From Protea cynaroides (Eukaryota; Streptophyta; Magnoliopsida; Proteales; Proteaceae), in the NCBI GenBank assembly GCA_028583415.1, contig CM053270.1:48624663-48688662 (forward strand): a stretch of DNA of 64,000 nt, read 5' to 3'. Below the pieces are notes generated by a model. It saw only the letters and a list, made by a program, of their open reading frames with translations, searched no databases and was not told the DNA's origin. A program made the position numbers and the translations under genes. This document shows positions 1 to 11,049 of the stretch, one piece after another (position 1 is the stretch's first letter; each line of letters starts with the position of its first letter).

Positions 1-635
1 GCCCCAGACTAGGATAGGAACCAGAATCACAGCTAGGGAATGGTCCAATGATGAAACCCTTAACCCCTGAACTAGGGCATGAACCAGTTTAAACTAGGAC
101 CCAAATTGAGTGCGGTCCAATTAGGAAAGCCAATGACCCCTGAACTAGGGTATGAACTGGATTGACCTTGGGCCTGAATTGGGTATGGTTCAATGAGGAA
201 AGCCCTTGAGCCCTAAGTTGGACATGAACCAGATTGACCTTGGACCCAAATTGAGTGCGGTCCAATGAGGAAAGCCATTAAGCCCTAAGTTGGGCATGAC
301 CCAGATTGACCTTGGACCCAAATTGAGTGTGGTCCAATGAGGAAAGCCATTATGCCCTAAACTGGGGCATGAACCAAATTGACCTTGGACCCAAACTGAC
401 AGTGGTCTAATGAAGAAATCCATTGAACCCCCCCAAGTCGAGGCATAAACTAGTCTAATCTTGGACTCAAAATGGCGTAGTGCAATGGCGATACCCCTTG
501 ATCACCAAGTTGGGGCATAGGCTAGAATGATTATGAATTCAACTAGAAGTGGTCCATTGATGAATCCACTGAATCCCAAACTGGGGCATGAACCAAAGTA
601 ACCTTGAGCTTAAAAAGCAATAGTCCGGTTATGAA
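1..635 (+). repeat. 72-73-bp tandem repeat, about 8 diverged copies
   Basis: The core GGTCCAATGAGGAAAGCC and its variants recur at 42, 114, 187, 259, 331, 404, 478 and 551, a spacing of 72-74 bases. Each unit also holds a 'ctggggcatgaacc' block and a 'gaccttggacccaaa' block. Copies at 187-404 are most alike and the outer ones more diverged. The array continues off the left edge of the window. Open frames across it are repeat artefacts. Confidence 0.9.
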
Positions 636-3600
636 TAGATCCCAAACTGAAGAAAAAAAAAAGAGAGTAAGAATTGTATTGGAACCCTGAAAGGTAGGCA
701 TCTTTTACCTATTGAAAGAGGGGCATGATGAGTCCTGTTGTTAGAGGTTTGAAGGAAAATTTATTCCCACAACGACTGAAGGTGGTCGTCGAAGGCGTTA
801 TGCCCAACTGGAGCCGCTTAGACAAACTAGTTGTTTCAACTTTCTATTATCGGTACTCGATAGGTCATCCATGTCTGGGTCCAAAATTGATATGCTTGTT
901 GACAAGTCCAACCCAATCTGCCCTGTAAGTAAAAGAAAATCATCCCATTTGGGATTTCAAACTCTGTGCTTTGTCTCTTCCATATATTTCCTCCCAGTTT
1001 CATACATCCTCCTATTCTACGTACGCAGTCAATTATGACTCTGAAGATGATTGAAATGATGAGCCATCTCCTGAACTTCTACACCACCCGGCCTCTTGAG
1101 AAAGAAAGTTCCAACCCATATGGGAAAGCTTTAAATGATCAATCAGGAGACACAAGAGTAGTCTCAAGAAACATGTATTGGAGAAGCTGTCATTTGTTCT
1201 ACCTGTTAAAAGATTCCAAGGAAAGTATTACATAGTAACAGATCATATCAACAGGTCAGCCAATCAGTACAAATGAGTGGAGGACAAATGTGCCACCAAA
1301 AAGATAGAAATACCAAAATTCTTACAAAGTACATCATCTGCAAGCAAGAAATACATGATCAAAGAATGAGGTCATTGGAATACCCAAAAAAAAAAAAAAA
1401 TTCAAGCCTATGTTTTACCTACATCAATAATAGGAGGTAATCACATCAGACAGAAGGTGATGATTAACTTCTAGAGGACAGCATACGGATTCACCATTCA
1501 GACAAAATCAGATACTAGATGAACAGTCACAAATGTTCATAAAGTTTACAAAAGATCAGAGTACTAACTGGGGTAAAGATGTTTTATCTGATTGGAAATG
1601 TTTGGAAGAAGAAGATTCAAATCCAATATTGAAAGTCATGATTCAACTTTGCGATCAAGCGAAGCATTGCATTATGTGGCCTCTACATCAAAAAAAAAAA
1701 AAAAAAAAAAAAAAAAGAAAAAAGAAAAAAGAAAATAGTAGGATGTTGAATGGCATTGGAGCTCGACAGTAAGCCAATTGTTTCTCTCACTTCAAGAAGA
1801 TGGAAGTTCCAATCAAAGCCTGATAGCAAGTTCGATCGTTCATCGATATTCACAGCATGTTGGACTCGGACTTTTGATTTTGGCCAATTACATCCCGCCT
1901 TTACAGGAGACGATCTCATCACTTCTTCATCACTAGAGAAAGATTTCTCACCGGCATTAGACTCTTTCTCCCGTCTATCAATCTGACGGCCTTCCAAGGA
2001 GTCTCTATCACAAGCCCTTCTTTTGATTATCAGTTTTTATGGCATTGTATCTCGTGATCATGTCATCATTTTATGTAATCTGGCTGGAACTCCTATCTGT
2101 CGTTCATTACATCCGACGGCTTCCCAAGGTTCCTATAAGCCCTTCATTTCTCAAGCCAATAAAATGGGATCTTCTCGGTAAGATAAACTCATTCTACATA
2201 AACAACCAAACACTCTCCCAATGGTAGACCCATGTGGACAGTTTCACATCAGTCCTCTTGAACCTTCAACATCAATACTTGTCAACAAACTTAAAGGTTT
2301 CAGGCCCAGATATGATCGTGACTGATTCTCGATGTAGCTTGTTGAGACACGTGTTCCATCTGAACATCTCCAAGAAAGGAAAACATAACTCGGCACCATT
2401 TTTAATTTTGGTGTGGGACTGCATTTCCCTAAGGTCGCTTTTAGTGATGATTCAAATAGCTTTCCGCCTATCAATGCGTGTAGGTGTCAACTTAAACAGT
2501 GGGGCAAGGCTACCCATTTGTCATGAAAGTCATGCCGTTCGGATTTCCCCTAAGGGTTTCAGACCATTGGATAGGACCATAATTTTGACAATATCCTCAC
2601 CATATCAGGACTCTTTATTCAACCCAAGATGGGGTTTGCAAAAAGAAAAAATGAAAAAAAAGAGAAATAAAAGAAACCTCAGAAAGGAAAAACAACCCAA
2701 GAAACCTCAATGGGCAACCCATAATACCTCAGTGGGGATAGGCGACCTGATGCAACCCTAAAGCATTGCCCTCATTGGCCCTTCATAGAAAAATCTAGTG
2801 GTTCATGTAGACAAGTGTCATACCCAGTCTACCCTCCATAAGGAAAGGAACCCCTCTTGCTCTCCAGTGAATCATACTCGAAGGAGTTGAACAAACCATC
2901 ATCTGTTGGGCTCATAGCATTGCCTTTTAACAGAATTCTATCTTCAAATCCTTTTGTCATGGCCTGGTTACGGATGTAACCAAGTTCATCAAATTATCAG
3001 CTCCCTTATTTTTCAAGATTCAAGAAGGGTTTATCTAAGAAATCACTTTCTGCAATCAATCTATCAATCTTCCCTTGACCTTAGAAGCATGGTCAAATTC
3101 TAGATGCAATCCAGATTCCACCTAGTTCTAACTCTGTTAGATTACCTGTTTCCTTCTATCTTGCCCTAGCACACTACAGTAGCAGTCTGTCACAACATTT
3201 AGACACTGGGGCATAGATATACCCTATGTAGAGGAATTGAACTTGATCATGAGCATTACATCTAGGATCCATTTGTCTAGTCAGAGGTCACTGACTTTCC
3301 TAGTCAATAGAAGTAGGTCCATTCAAGTTGGTTGTTGCCAATTTCTCAGTTCTCTCAATCCTGTTGATAAAAAAAACCAATGTGGTCGCTCACCTGTTAG
3401 GAGTTGGTCACCAAATTCTCTGAAGGAACACTTCGAATCCTTTGCTCCTCGTGCCTACTTTGGGGCCATGGTTCATTCATCTTTCAAAATTGACACAACA
3501 ATGTTGCAAAGCCCTGAGCTTTTCATGAGCCTAGATCAAGGGCCAAACCCATGTCACATTTCATCGCCGCTTGGCTGTTCTACCAATTTGGTATACCATA

Positions 3601-4214
3601 GTGCACAGTCAAAGAACTTAGTTGACCAGATGCCCCTCGACAGTTTAACATCAAGGTCAATCAATAAAATCACTTTGGTTAGAGACTGTCAAGCTCCCTT
3701 TATTCTTGTCCAAAATTCTCGCTAGAGTTTCTTTCAATCCAAAATCCAACAACACCAATGTTGGCTGAAGAAAATCATTACTTTCAAATTACTTGGAACC
3801 CTTCCAAGGGAGCAACCAAGTCATCATTACCGTGCTGAAATTGAGTCAAACTTTCAGTACCAGGTCATAAATGGTAAATTTCAAATCTAGGTATCGTGCC
3901 AGTAAAGTCCATGACACCATTTTCATTGATGACATGTTTTATGCCTTCACCAACAAAGCAGGGGCAAAAACCTTGGAAAACTACCAAGGAATTCACCATC
4001 ATTTCAAATATGTCCAGCACCCTAAAGGTTCAAAGTCAACAAAGACTTCCTGTATGGGTCACTTTCGAGCATCCTAAAAGCTCATAGCAACAAAGCTACT
4101 TAAGAGGATATTCTAGTTTCCATTCCCGAAGGTTCATAGCGATAGAGCTTCCAAGAAGGATATTCCAATTTTCAATCCCGAAGGTCCAAAGCTGGTAGGA
4201 ACTTTAAAGATGAG
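636..4214. other. No recognisable gene; non-coding element interior
   Basis: I find no conserved domain here on either strand. The longest frames (2234-2761 and 3237-3725, plus strand) match no family I know. The first ends in a low-complexity K/R-rich stretch coded by an A-rich tract at about 2640-2700. Poly-A runs occur at about 1385-1400 and 1691-1716. The stretch probably belongs to the untranslated 3' region of the Tat/Ogre-like element. It could also contain older inserted DNA that I cannot identify. Confidence 0.4.
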
Positions 4215-4965
4215 TCATTCAGTATCACCCTATAAGTGACCTTCTAGAGTTCTTACTCATTTCAGAATCAATAGCAAATTCCTCACCCTAAAAGTGACCT
4301 TTTGAGTTCTTGCTCATTTCAGAATCAAACGCAAAGCCCTAGCTCATCCAAAGTTCAAATCAATCTCAATCTATAAATGAATCGAATGTAGAGCCCTAGC
4401 TCATCCAAAGTTCAAATCAATCTCAATCTAGAAATGAATCGAATGTAGAGCCCTAGCTCATCCAAAGTTCAAATCAATCTCAGTCTAAGTAAATCATATG
4501 CAGAGCCCTAGCTCATCCAAAGTTCAAATCAATCTCAGTCTATAAGTGAATCAAATGTAGAGCCCTAGCTCATCCAAAGATCAAATCAATCTCAGTCTAA
4601 GTGAATCAAATGTAGAGCCCTAGCTCATCCAAAGACCAAATCAATCTCAGATTATTAGTGAATCAAATGCAGAGCCCTAGCTCATCCAAAGATCAAATCA
4701 ATCTCAGATTATTAGTGAATCAAATGTAGAGCCCTAGCTCATTCAAAGATCAAGTCAATCTCCATCTATAAGTGAATGCAGAGCCCTAGCTCATCCAAAG
4801 ATCAAATCAATCTCAGATTATTAGTGAATCAAATGTAGAGCCCTAGCTCATTCAAAGATCAAGTCAATTTCAGCCTATAAGTGAATGCAGAGCCCTAGCT
4901 CATTCAAAGATCAAGTCAATCTCAGCCTATAAATGAATCAAATGCAGAGCCCTAGCTTATTCAGA
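4215..4965 (+). repeat. 52-57-bp tandem repeat array, about 12-13 copies
   Basis: The unit starts GAGCCCTAGCTCATCCAAAG, recurring at about 4334, 4391, 4448, 4503, 4560, 4615, 4672, 4729, 4781, 4838, 4890 and 4947. Spacing is 57 bases in most copies and 55 or 52 in some, so there are length variants of one unit, produced by small internal deletions before the next copy. A poorly matching edge extends left to about 4215. Confidence 0.92.
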
Positions 4966-5064
4966 AAAACAATATCAGAATCTCAATCAAAAGAGCCTTA
5001 GTTCAATCAAAGAAAACACATCAAGTCTTACATCCAGACAAATCAAAGCCGAGCCCAAGCTCAT

Positions 5065-5800
5065 GCAATCAGCCTTGTATTTACAGCCTAGCTTCATACA
5101 AGAAGAGGTTTATTAGCCTACAAATGGATCAAGCCAGGTCCAAGCCCGCACATACCTTGCATTGAGTTCCACCTCAGTAAGAAGAGGTTCCCAAACAAAT
5201 GAGCCTTGTATTCACAGCCTAGCTCCATACAAGAAGAGGTTTATCAGCCTACAAATGGATCAAGTCGGGTCCAAGCCCGCACATACCTTGCATTGAGTTC
5301 CACCTCAGCAAGAAGAGGTTCACAGCCTACAAATGAGCCTTGTATTCATAGCCTAGATCCATACAAGAAGAGGTTTATCAGCCTACAAATGGATCAAGTC
5401 GGGTCCAAGCCCGCACATACCTTGCATCATGAGTCACCTCAGCAAGAAGAGGTTCCTAGCCTACAATGAGCCTTGTATTCACAGCCTAGCTTCGTACAAG
5501 AAGAGGTTTATCAGCCTACAAATGGATCAAGCCAGGTCCAAGCCCGCACATACCTTGCATCATGATTCACCTCAGTAATAAGAGGTTCACAGCCTACAAA
5601 TGAGCCTTGTATTCACAGCCTAGCTTTGTACAAGAAGAGGTTTATCAGCCTATAAATGGAACAAGCCGGGTTCAAGCCCGCGCGTACCTTGCATCATGAG
5701 TTCCACCTCAACAAGAAGAGGTTCCTAGCATACAAATGAGCCTTGTATTCACAACCTAACTTTATACAAGAAGAACAAACATCAATTTTCCAAGAAGAAC
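5065..5800 (+). repeat. ~134-bp tandem repeat array, 5-6 copies
   Basis: The block GAGCCTTGTATTCACAGCC recurs at 5201, 5335, 5468, 5602 and 5738, with a first variant at 5070. Each unit contains two 'agaagaggtt' sub-blocks, so the 134-bp unit itself looks like an old duplication. The frame at 5206-5469 is an artefact of the repeat. The array ends about 170 bp before the polypurine tract. Confidence 0.92.
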
Positions 5801-5970
5801 AAACCTTCTTGCCAGTCGAACTACATTTTGGGCTTGATTTCTAGGATACCCTTAGAATACGTAGGCAGTTTAGGACAAATTACCCTAAGTGCAGCCAATA
5901 AGCAATCTCACTCATATCCCAAAAATGTGGTTCTTTTATCTTCAGCCTTCAATTGTTAACAATCTCAGCT

Positions 5971-5983
5971 AAAGAGGGGCATC
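5971..5983 (+). promoter_or_regulatory. Polypurine tract before the long LTR
   Basis: AAAGAGGGGC at 5971-5980 is followed by ATC and then the TG that opens the LTR at 5984. A purine run directly before TG is the usual plus-strand primer site of an LTR retrotransposon and sets both the orientation (+) and the LTR start. Confidence 0.7.
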
Positions 5984-6194
5984 TGTAAGCACCCCATTTT
6001 TGTCACCCTCTGCTTAAGTGAACCAATATGGTAGGTTTTTGACCTTTAACCCAAAGATTTGTGATTCTCCACTGAACCCCATAGTAGGGTCATGGGCTAT
6101 TATCTACTTGGATGAATAGGTCGTGAAATTATCTTCAAAATGAGACCGGAATCATCGAATTCTGACTTCAAACAAGGAAGATATCGTAGTTTGA

Positions 6195-7020
6195 AAGTAC
6201 AGGGGCATTTACGTAATTATCGTATAATGTATGCATTATCATTCAAATTTCAAGACATCATATCTGGGTCATCTGATATCGGAATCATATCATTCAAAGG
6301 CCAATATTCCTTATTTTCAATCTTCTTCAAAGTGGACGTGAAAAATCCTGTGTAGAAGTCTCCGAAGGGTCCCATGCAAGCTTTCATGCAAAATTATCGT
6401 TAGAACATCAAAGCTTCATATCTTTTCCGTTCTACGTCGGATTCAGATGATTCCAAGGCCATTATTCTTCATTTATGATGTTCTACAAAGTGGACGTGCA
6501 AAATCTCAGGTAGAAATCACCAGTGGGCCCCATGCAAACTTTCATGCAAAATTATCGTTAGAACTTCAAAGCTTCATATCTTTTTCGTTCTACGTCGGAT
6601 TCAGATGATTCCAAGGCCATTATTCTTCATTTATGATGTTCTACAAAGTGGATGTGAAAAATCCCAGGTAGAAGTCTCCGAAGGGTCCCATGCAAAATTA
6701 CACATGGAAATGACCATTTAACCTTTGAAAATTCATATTTTGATCACCCCATATCCAAATCAGGTGATTTTAGTTTCATTATGTTCCATTTTTAGTACTT
6801 TATAAAGTGGACGTAAAGGATTTTCGATTGAAGTCTCCGAAGGATCCCATGCAGAATGGTCAGCCAAATTATCGATAATTGGCCTGCTTAAACTTCAGAA
6901 ATTCATAAGTTGGCCATTTTATTTCCAAATAAGTTGATTCAAGCTCCAATATTCTTCATTTTTAGTGTTCTACAAAGTGAACGTAGAAAATTTAGAATAA
7001 AGGCTATCGAAAAATTCCGT
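6195..7020 (+). repeat. 158-bp tandem repeat inside the LTR, about 5 copies
   Basis: The block GTAGAAGTCTCCGAAGGGTC recurs at 6352, 6510 (variant), 6668 and about 6827, and each unit contains 'ctacaaagtggacgt'. Copies two and three are most alike. The fifth, at about 7000, is strongly decayed. Confidence 0.85.
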
Positions 7021-7065
7021 GTGCAATGACAGTAAAAATGGCCAAGAAATGATAAAGAGAGAAAA

Positions 7066-7205
7066 CCCAGTTAATTCCAGTCAATCCAGTCAATCCAGCT
7101 CAACCCAAGCTAGTCTTGGCCCAACCCAGTTAATTCCAGTCAATCCAGTCAACTCAGCTCTACCCAAGCCAGTCTTGGCCTAACCCAGTCAATCCTTATC
7201 AATCC
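7066..7205 (+). repeat. 59-bp tandem repeat, about 2.3 copies
   Basis: CCCAGTTAATTCCAGTC-type units start at 7066, 7125 and 7184. They contain shorter 'tccagtcaa' sub-repeats. Confidence 0.8.
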
Positions 7206-7225
7206 AGACAATTTCATGGTGGCAC

Positions 7226-7378
7226 ATATGCATGTATTTCTTTTATATATTATTATATAATGTATAATATATTATAATATATCATATAATATATACATAT
7301 GTCTTATATGTATATTATATTATATATTAATATATTAATATATTAATATATTATATAATTATATATATGTTTTATATA
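7226..7378. repeat. AT-rich low-complexity tract (TATA-type)
   Basis: An almost pure A/T stretch with alternating TATATTA units that could fold back on itself. It directly precedes the purine-rich tract. Confidence 0.8.
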
Positions 7379-7380
7379 TA

Positions 7381-8010
7381 GAAAACAAAGGATCCAAAGA
7401 GAGAGGACCGAAGAAAAAAAAGGGAAATAAAAAATAGGAAAAGCCGAGGAGATCAAGAAGAGGAAAGAAGCTGAAGAAGGAAAAGAAAAGATTGAGGCAG
7501 AGAGAGAGATCGGTTGTGAGATCAATAGGAGAAGAATAAAAAAAGAAAGAAATCGAGAGAGATCCGAGAGAAGAAGAAAGAGAGAAGAAGATATGGAAGG
7601 AGGAGAAAAAAATAATAAAAAAAAGGAAAGGAGGAAGAACCGAGAAGAGGAAAGAGAGAGAGAGGGCGGTGGAGAGAAAGAATAAAAAAAGAAAAAAAGA
7701 GGAAAAAGGGGGAGGAGAACCGAGACGAGAAAAGAGAGAGAGAGGGCGGTGAAGAATGAGAATAAAAAAAAAAAGGGCCGAGAAGATTGAAGAGGGAGAT
7801 GGCGGATTGAGGAGGAGAGAAAGGAGAGTGAGAAAAAAATAAAGGAGAGGCATTGAGAAGAAGGGGTGAAAATCAGAAAAGAGAGGGGAAAGACTCGAGA
7901 GAGAGGCGGACCAGAAAAGAGAACAGAAGATGAAGAAGAAGAAGAAGAAGAAGAAGAAGAAGAAGAAGGAGAGGAAGAAGAAGAAGGAGGAGGAGAGGAA
8001 GGTTGCCTGA
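7381..8010 (+). repeat. Purine-rich (G/A) tract with (AAG)n microsatellite
   Basis: About 630 bases in which the plus strand is overwhelmingly A and G. It ends in an (AAG)n run at about 7928-7970. Internal units such as 'agagagagagggcggtg' occur twice (near 7660 and 7735). The two long minus-strand Ser/Phe/Leu-rich frames here (7343-8095 and 7359-8027) are composition artefacts. Such homopurine tracts can form triplex DNA, but nothing here shows a role. Confidence 0.85.
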
Positions 8011-9240
8011 GGTAACCCATATCGCACATCTGTTTGTGTTTATTTTGTTGTTGTAGCACCTTCATTCCCACCGACTCAGCCTGCGATCCATGCAACCATC
8101 ATCAACCAAAAACCTGCAACCATCAATATCCCAGCCCTCACTGCAACTCCCTCCTACCAATGATCTGAACCTGATGATTCAAACCTACTGTAACCCCCAG
8201 TTCGCCACCTGTTTACCCTCCAATTTATCCACTTAATCTCACTCCAACCTGGCCATATCACCCCCACCGACCTTCTCCTTCATCGGACTTGCATCAACTC
8301 CATTGCCATCACCACTCTGAACCTCCCATCTCAACACCTGTATGCACCAAACCCTCATGGATGAAAACCTCATGACACCTATCACCCTGCAGCAGCATTT
8401 TTTTTAGGTCCACTAACTCCTTTCAATCAACACCTCAGCTTCCATGCACCATATCCTATCACATGCAAAATTAGAATCTCACCACCATGCCACCCGCCAC
8501 TTACTTCAAACCTATCCTAAACCCAACACCTTGTTGAACCACCGCCATTTACAAACCCGTAAAGAGTGCTGCCACACTCTATCAAACCTGCACTACACCA
8601 CTTACCCTCCATCAACCTTGCAACTAGTCTCTCACACAAACTGCAGCCACTTACCATTTGATCACCCTACAACCCTTGGTCACATGATCATGAATTTTTT
8701 ATGATTTAATGTTATCATATGATCATGAATTTTTATGCGATTAAATTATGTCTCATGATCATGAAATTGATGTGATAAAATTATAGCCCACTTGATCATG
8801 AATGAATTTTATATGATGAAAATTGATCCGATGCTTGAAATTTAATATGGTTGATCCAACCACATGATCTAAATTGTATGAGATTGATCTGGCTTTATGT
8901 TTGGAATTTTATGAGATGAAGATCATACCACTGATTTTGGATTTTTATGGTGTTAAATTTGATCCATGGATGATAATTTTATTTTGATCATATGATGATG
9001 AATATGGACCATTGGATGTTGATTCTAAATCTAAACTACTAGATGGTCATTATGAGTGATTTGAATGAATATTAATGGTTAGATTATCATTTTAAGCAAT
9101 CTAAACCATTAGATCTTGATCATGAGTGTTTTAAGGAAATATGAACCATTAGATCTTGATCATGAGTATCTTAAAGCAATCTGAACGTTTAGATTACCAT
9201 CAATAGTAATTTATACCGTTGAATTTTTCATCATGAGTGT
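8011..9240. other. LTR interior without genes; repeated TGATCATGAA and 'accattagatcttgatcatgag' phrases
   Basis: 8060-8690 is C/A-rich with CACC-type phrases. 8700-9240 is AT-rich with scattered degenerate repeats of 'tgatcatgaattttat' and 'gaaccattagatcttgatcatgag'. No coding signal is seen on either strand. Confidence 0.6.
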
Positions 9241-9360
9241 TTTTAGATGCACTGACATGTTTGGATGCTCATTGCCATATTTAGATGCTCACTGCCATGA
9301 TTAGATGCTCACTGTCATGTTTGGATGCTAATTGCCATGTTTAAATGCTCACTTCCATAT
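9241..9360 (+). repeat. 20-bp tandem repeat, 6 copies
   Basis: Six consecutive 20-base units of the form TTAGATGCTCACTGCCATGT, with no indels between them and one to several substitutions each. Confidence 0.9.
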
Positions 9361-9830
9361 TAGGTCTTGCCATGCTTATAAGATAGCATACTAGATCATG
9401 CAATATAGGCGCTTGCCTTATTTACAATACATGCGATATTTAAGAGATTTAAACAATCTTACTACATGTGAATTTCTTGCCATAAATGTTTTATATGCCA
9501 TATTTAGATAGAATATTCTATTTTTTGGCAATAATTTAATTTATGCAACACCATAGTCGAACTACCATATTTGTACACCTAGCAAACATATTAGGTGTGG
9601 GGACGTGCATTTAGGCACCCACATTCTTGGGAAGGACATAATGGAAATAATAAAAATCTTAATAAAGAAAGAAAATGCTTTGCCAAACCTTCCAAAATTA
9701 GAATTCAGGATGAAAAGGGTAATTCAGGACGATTTTCACCTCTCAGTAAACCCTAAACCTAGAATAGGTTCCAAACCCTAAACCTAGAACAGGTTCTCAA
9801 ATTCTAACCTAGAACAGGGTTATCCAGCCC

Positions 9831-10490
9831 GAACTATGCGGATTCTGATTCCTAGGGCAAACCCTAGGATACGTAGGCCATTTGGGAGAAACCCAAATTC
9901 GGATCCACATTTTAGTCCACTTGGACTATCCATAGATCCACTAGGATATCCACCCAAGTTCGAACTACGCGGATTCTGATTCCTAGGGCAAACCCTAGGA
10001 TACATTGGCCATTTGGGAGAAACCCAAATTTGGATCCACATTTTAGTCCATTTGGATTATCCATAGATCCACTAGGATATCCACCCAATTTCGAACTACG
10101 CGGATTCTGATTCCTAGGTCAAACCCTAGGATACGTAGGCTATTTGGGAGAAACCCAAATTCGGATCCACACCTTAGTCCACTCGGACTATCCATAGATC
10201 CACTAGGATATCCACCCAAGTTCGAACTACACGGATTCTAATTCCTAGGTCAAACCCTAGGATACATAGGCTATTTGGGAGAAACCCAAATTCGGATCCA
10301 CATCTTAGTCCACTTGGACTACCCATAGATCTGCTAGGATATTTATCCATTCACATTTCGACCCAATCTCGAACTACGTAGATTTTGATTCCTAGGGCAA
10401 ACCCTAGGATACATAGGCTATTTGGGATAACCCCAAATTTGGATCCAAACCGTAGTCCACTTGGAATATCCATAGATCCACTAGGATATT
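9831..10490 (+). repeat. 131-bp tandem repeat, about 5 copies
   Basis: Unit anchor GAACTACGCGGATTCTGATT recurs at 9831, 9962, 10093 and 10224, exactly 131 bases apart. A fifth copy at 10371 follows a unit with a 16-base insertion. Each unit includes 'accctaggatacgtaggc', a phrase also present singly near 5850 and 10740. Confidence 0.93.
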
Positions 10491-11013
10491 TACCCATATT
10501 TTGACCCAAATAGGGTTATCCACATTCCAACCCAGAATGGGTTATCCATTCTTAGATCCACTAGGACTATCTATCAGTCCACATGGACTATCCAGATCCT
10601 AACCCATAGGGTTTCTCATCCATTCAAGCATAAACTTTAACTTGAACAAAGAACTTAATCATGCACAAGCATAAATCACAGTCATAAACTTTTATCACAC
10701 CTAAACTACGATGGTGAACTTGATTTTCAGAATAAATCTGTAATACGTAGGCAATCTGATGGATACAGATTCGGTTCAATGATATCAAACCACTTGGTTT
10801 GGTTCGGTTTAACAAATAGAGTCTAGCATAGGAAAGGTATAGGAGACCGATTTTGATCGGGCGATTTGGGTGCCTAATCCCTTCCCGTAATCGTAACCTG
10901 ACACTTACCCAATCTCTGATGGACCAGAAATCCAATCTAAGGGTCATGAGTCAATTAAAGTCTTACCTTAGGGTGAGATTTCACATTTCTAAGGTCCTAT
11001 ACCTTAATCTAGG

Positions 11014-11023
11014 TGGCGACTTC
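11014..11023 (+). promoter_or_regulatory. PBS-like motif TGGCGACTTC
   Basis: Matches TGGCGACTCC, the primer binding site common in plant Tat-lineage elements (complementary to the 3' end of a tRNA-Arg), with one mismatch. It lies 36 bases inside the LTR end I prefer. It may be a genuine PBS with the LTR ending just before it, or an LTR-internal match. Confidence 0.35.
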
Positions 11024-11049
11024 TAAAGATTTCCATCTTTGTCCTCACA

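Larger units (their letters stand above)
1..11049 (+). mobile_element. 3' part of a Tat/Ogre-like LTR retrotransposon (non-coding internal end plus long LTR)
   Basis: Seen: a long region without any recognisable protein, carrying tandem arrays at 1-635, 4215-4965 and 5065-5800, then a polypurine tract at 5971-5980, then a ~5.07-kb block starting TGTAAGCACC that again carries tandem arrays. Known: Ogre and other Tat-lineage Ty3/gypsy elements have LTRs of up to about 5 kb and tandem repeats in the untranslated stretch between pol and the 3' LTR. Inference: 1-5983 is the 3' untranslated end and 5984-11049 the 3' LTR of one plus-strand element, whose pol lies before this window. The junction at 11049/11050 cuts element 2 inside its integrase, so this element may have inserted there. 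No coding domain supports the lineage, so it rests on layout only. Confidence 0.55.
5984..11049 (+). repeat. Very long LTR (~5.07 kb) of the Tat/Ogre-like element
   Basis: Starts TGTAAGCACC right after the polypurine tract. The proposed end is the CA of 'gtcctcaca' at 11048-11049, where homology to the integrase of element 2 takes over. An alternative end at 11013 would put a PBS-like TGGCGACTTC directly outside the LTR, but leaves no CA terminus. Inside are a 158-bp array, a 59-bp array, an AT-rich tract, a 630-bp purine-rich tract, a 20-bp array and a 131-bp array. No coding capacity is visible. Only one LTR of the pair is in the window. Confidence 0.55.

Noticed and set aside
190..423. Minus-strand frame with an internally repeated 24-residue unit
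   Set aside because: It is the translation of the 72-bp tandem repeat, 72 being a multiple of three.
725..3725. Plus-strand frames at 725, 966, 2234 and 3237 as possible genes
   Set aside because: No similarity to known families, no exon-like continuation, and they lie in a region that fits the non-coding 3' end of a Tat/Ogre-like element.
5206..5469. Plus-strand frame with repeated peptides
   Set aside because: Frame through the 134-bp tandem array; not a repeat protein.
7343..8095. Long minus-strand frames rich in Ser, Phe and Leu
   Set aside because: They come from the purine-rich plus strand. No domain is present and two frames overlap with the same composition bias.
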